The position numbers were made by a program, and so were the translations under genes. The notes under the pieces are model-generated. The model was given only the letters and a program-made list of their open reading frames with translations, was not told the DNA's origin and made no database searches. Shown piece after piece: positions 6,017 to 7,990 of a stretch of 7,990 nucleotides of DNA (its first letter is position 1; each line of letters opens with the position of its first letter). This stretch comes from Candidatus Atribacter alterifermentans (GTDB taxonomy: Bacteria; Atribacterota; Atribacteria; Atribacterales; Atribacteraceae): the NCBI GenBank assembly GCA_012517635.1, contig JAAYUP010000145.1, positions 1 to 7,990 of the forward strand, given 5' to 3'.

Positions 6017-6922
6017 ATGCAACGTGGCTTCGCCACACGATATTTTCCCTGGCTGGTTTTGATTCCTGCCTTAGTTTGGTTCGTTTTATTTGTAGCTTAC
6101 CCTTTTGGCTATTCGATTGTGAGTAGCTTTTTTCTTTGGTTTGTTCAAAACCCAGCCTCCAGTAAGTTTGTCGGTTTAAAAAATTATTTTGATATTTTTA
6201 AGGACCCACGCTTTATTACCGCATTGCGAAACACTATGTTATATGCTCTACTTAAAACTGGATTAGTGGTTTTTATCGGTGTTTTATTGGCAAAAACTTT
6301 GTTTGCGATTAAATTTGGGAGCAGAGGGTATATGTTTTCAATATTTTTACCATCCTTATGCTCCGCGGTTGCCATTGGTCTTTTTTTTACCTATCTCTAT
6401 CAACCCCAATTTGGATTATTTAATGTCTTACTCAGTAAAATTGGCATTCCAAGACAAGGATTTCTGAATAGTCCCCAACAAGCGATTTATTGTGTTATTT
6501 TTACTGAAGTTTGGCAAGCCTTAGGATTCTCGACTTTAATATTCTTAACTGGATTAAATACCATCCCCGATGTTTTCTATGAGGCGGCTCAGATTGATGG
6601 TGCCAACGCCTTTGTTGCGTTTTGGAAAATAATCTTTCCTTTGGCAAGAAGAGTGTTTCTTTTCATAACAGCAATTACGGCTATATCTGCATTCCAAGCT
6701 TTCGATTTGGTTTTTGTGATGACCTTATCCGGTGGAGGAACTGGTGGCTCGTCAGGAGGCCCAGGTTACAGCAGCTATACCATGGCACTTCAAGTTTATA
6801 ATGATGGGATGATTCGATCACAAACAGGAATTGCTTCAGCTATTGCAATAATTCTCTTTATCATTATCGGGGTATTAACTCTTTTACAGCTTAAAATTCT
6901 TAAGCCGGAATGGGAATATTAA
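6017..6922 (+). CDS. Sugar ABC transporter permease 1 (MalF/UgpA-type)
   Basis: A 301-residue inner-membrane permease, one half of the transmembrane channel with the gene downstream. Hydrophobic segments are visible near residues 11-34, 72-93, 105-127, 155-179, 211-235 and 271-291, the six helices usual for this group. The cytoplasmic EAA loop, which docks the ATPase, is at 189-209: EAAQIDGAN followed by WKIIFPL. Before the last helix is a glycine-rich loop, LSGGGTGGSSGGPG (237-250). Relatives have a T-x-G-G-P turn here, so this version looks expanded. The start ATG at 6017 is chosen because AAGGAGGT sits eight bases before it. It is separated from the binding-protein gene by 156 bases containing a strong hairpin, and from the second permease by only 17 bases, so the two permeases must be co-translated. 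Substrate presumably matches the upstream binding protein. Confidence 0.93.
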   Translation: MQRGFATRYFPWLVLIPALVWFVLFVAYPFGYSIVSSFFLWFVQNPASSKFVGLKNYFDIFKDPRFITALRNTMLYALLKTGLVVFIGVLLAKTLFAIKFGSRGYMFSIFLPSLCSAVAIGLFFTYLYQPQFGLFNVLLSKIGIPRQGFLNSPQQAIYCVIFTEVWQALGFSTLIFLTGLNTIPDVFYEAAQIDGANAFVAFWKIIFPLARRVFLFITAITAISAFQAFDLVFVMTLSGGGTGGSSGGPGYSSYTMALQVYNDGMIRSQTGIASAIAIILFIIIGVLTLLQLKILKPEWEY

Positions 6923-6927
6923 GGAGT

Positions 6928-6934
6928 GGGAGGA
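6928..6934 (+). promoter_or_regulatory. Ribosome binding site deciding the permease 2 start
   Basis: GGGAGGA ends five bases before the ATG at 6940. An in-frame ATG at 6910, inside the end of the first permease gene, has no Shine-Dalgarno before it and would add ten charged residues unusual for the family. The start at 6940 is preferred. Confidence 0.75.
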
Positions 6935-6939
6935 TTAAA

Positions 6940-7779
6940 ATGTCTTCAAAAAGAAAAAATGAGATAACTGAGCAAATCAAATCCCATATAATCGCTATTA
7001 TTGTTTCATTTATTATGATAATACCTTTTATTTGGATGATTCTGTCGTCTTTTAAACCAGGAACCGAAATTGTAAAAATGCCTCCCACCTTTTTCCCACA
7101 TACTTTTACCTTAAAAAATTACCAAACTTTGTTTGAAAGGCTTCCATTTGGTAGGTATTTCCTAAATAGTATAATTGTATCGGGTGGGATAACCATCATA
7201 TCAATGTTTTCCAGTTCGATGCTAGGGTATGTGTTCGCAAAATTTAATTTTAAATTCAAAAACTTTTTCTTTTTTCTTCTAATGAGTGGTTTCATGATTC
7301 CATTCGCAACTTTAGTTATACCTATGTATCTTCTTACCGCCAAGATTGGATTGACCAATAATTATTTAGGGCTTATTTTGCCTTTTTGTCTCAGTCCTTT
7401 CGGTATGTTTCTCATGAAACAGTTTATAGAGGATATTCCCAACGATTATATGGAAGCAGCCCGCTTAGACGGTGCCTCTGAACTTTGGATTTATGGTCGC
7501 ATTATTTTACCCTTAACCAGTGCCGCCTTAGGGGGAGTTGCTATTTATAATTTTCTAATGACTTGGAATCAGCTTTGGTGGCCATTGATGGTTACTTCTC
7601 AACCGGCAATGCGAACCTTACCATTAGGAGTTGCTGCTTTAGCTCAACAACAAGGGAAAAGATATGATTTATTAATTACTGGAGCTTCGGTTTCAGTTTT
7701 GCCCATCATTGTCTTATTTGCCGTTGCTCAAAAACAAATTGTAAAAGGATTATCGGTTTCAAGTGGTTTGAAAATGTAA
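6940..7779 (+). CDS. Sugar ABC transporter permease 2 (MalG/UgpE-type)
   Basis: A 279-residue inner-membrane permease that pairs with the upstream one. A short charged cytoplasmic tail (MSSKRKNEITEQIK) leads to the first helix at about 15-36, ending in the family's WMILSSFKP. Further hydrophobic segments lie near 72-99, 107-131, 141-160, 190-209 and 246-264. The EAA loop is at 172-192 (EAARLDGAS, then GRIILPL). TWNQLWWPL (208-216) and the C-terminal QKQIVKGL (264-271) are typical of this group, although the tail ends SVSSGLKM rather than the common G-A-V-K-G. No ATP-binding gene follows; instead a UroD-like gene begins 27 bases later. The importer therefore needs an ATPase from elsewhere in the genome, as is common for family 1 sugar transporters using a shared MsmX/UgpC-like subunit. 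Confidence 0.93.
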   Translation: MSSKRKNEITEQIKSHIIAIIVSFIMIIPFIWMILSSFKPGTEIVKMPPTFFPHTFTLKNYQTLFERLPFGRYFLNSIIVSGGITIISMFSSSMLGYVFAKFNFKFKNFFFFLLMSGFMIPFATLVIPMYLLTAKIGLTNNYLGLILPFCLSPFGMFLMKQFIEDIPNDYMEAARLDGASELWIYGRIILPLTSAALGGVAIYNFLMTWNQLWWPLMVTSQPAMRTLPLGVAALAQQQGKRYDLLITGASVSVLPIIVLFAVAQKQIVKGLSVSSGLKM

Positions 7780-7806
7780 TTGAAATTGATAAGCAGGAGG
7801 ATTTTT

Positions 7807-7990
7807 ATGAAAAAGGTAAATATACACTTTCCTTATACTGAAATACTGAAAAGAAAAGCTCGTTGGGAACAAGCTTGGAATTTCCAGCAACCCGACCGAG
7901 TCCCGGTTTTGCATTATATTGGTTCAAGATATTGGTTACCCTTAATTGGCTATAGAAATAGATTCCGTGATTATCTCAATGACCCGGGCA
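7807..7990 (+). CDS. Second UroD-like protein, N-terminal fragment
   Basis: The first 61 codons of a gene that runs off the window. The start ATG at 7807 has GCAGGAGGA (7793-7801) just upstream. The family is suggested by the N-terminal pattern YTEILKRKARWEQAW (10-24) followed by QQPDRVPVLHY (28-38), which matches the R-x-n-(E/Q)-P-D-R-V-P start of uroporphyrinogen decarboxylase-like proteins and parallels CQPVDRIP in the gene at 3271. Zinc ligands or decarboxylase residues lie beyond the window, so methyltransferase versus other function cannot be judged. It is the last visible member of the LacI-led block and only 27 bases after permease 2, so it is very likely co-transcribed. The sequence is not a copy of the first UroD-like gene: the N-termini share the signature only. 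Confidence 0.75.
   Translation, partial: MKKVNIHFPYTEILKRKARWEQAWNFQQPDRVPVLHYIGSRYWLPLIGYRNRFRDYLNDPG

Noticed and set aside
7119..7358. Minus-strand open frame inside permease 2
   Set aside because: It is antisense to membrane-helix coding sequence and has no domain signature.

Overview
The window is about 8 kb of AT-rich bacterial DNA (roughly 35-40% G+C by eye). Every convincing gene lies on the plus strand, most behind strong GGAGG-type ribosome binding sites. No rRNA, tRNA, transposase or CRISPR array was seen. The gene mix (LacI regulator, family 1 sugar-binding protein with two permeases, uroporphyrinogen-decarboxylase-like proteins, SDR and zinc dehydrogenases) fits an anaerobic heterotroph such as an Atribacterota-like, Thermotogota-like or Firmicutes lineage. 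No marker gene fixes the taxon, so this is only an inference.

Left block (1-1996): the C-terminal end of an EamA/DMT-type membrane transporter, an NADP-type short-chain dehydrogenase, and a zinc-dependent medium-chain dehydrogenase of the sorbitol/threonine dehydrogenase type. The transporter and the short-chain dehydrogenase are 28 bases apart and probably co-transcribed. The zinc enzyme follows after 61 bases that may hold its own promoter.

Boundary (1997-2217): a 9-bp inverted repeat, a pyrimidine-rich stretch, then a clear sigma-70-type promoter. An 18-bp CG-centred imperfect palindrome sits at the expected transcription start, directly before a LacI-family gene. This is the best-supported regulatory site in the window and predicts autoregulation.

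Right block (2218 to the window end): LacI regulator, a UroD-like protein with the His-x-Cys...Cys zinc signature of methylcobamide methyltransferases, a secreted sugar-binding protein, two MalF/MalG-type permeases, and the start of a second UroD-like gene cut by the window edge. All are co-directional. No ATPase is present, so the importer must use one encoded elsewhere. Two intergenic regions hold unexplained structure. The leader before the binding protein has a perfect but orphan Shine-Dalgarno and overlapping direct and inverted repeats. The gap after the binding protein has a 19-bp hairpin that probably sets the ratio of binding protein to permease.

The most interesting idea is that the right block is a LacI-controlled system importing a glycan-like or methylated compound, with UroD-like methyltransferases acting on it. 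The sequence supports the gene families and the zinc-ligand pattern; the substrate and chemistry are inference.
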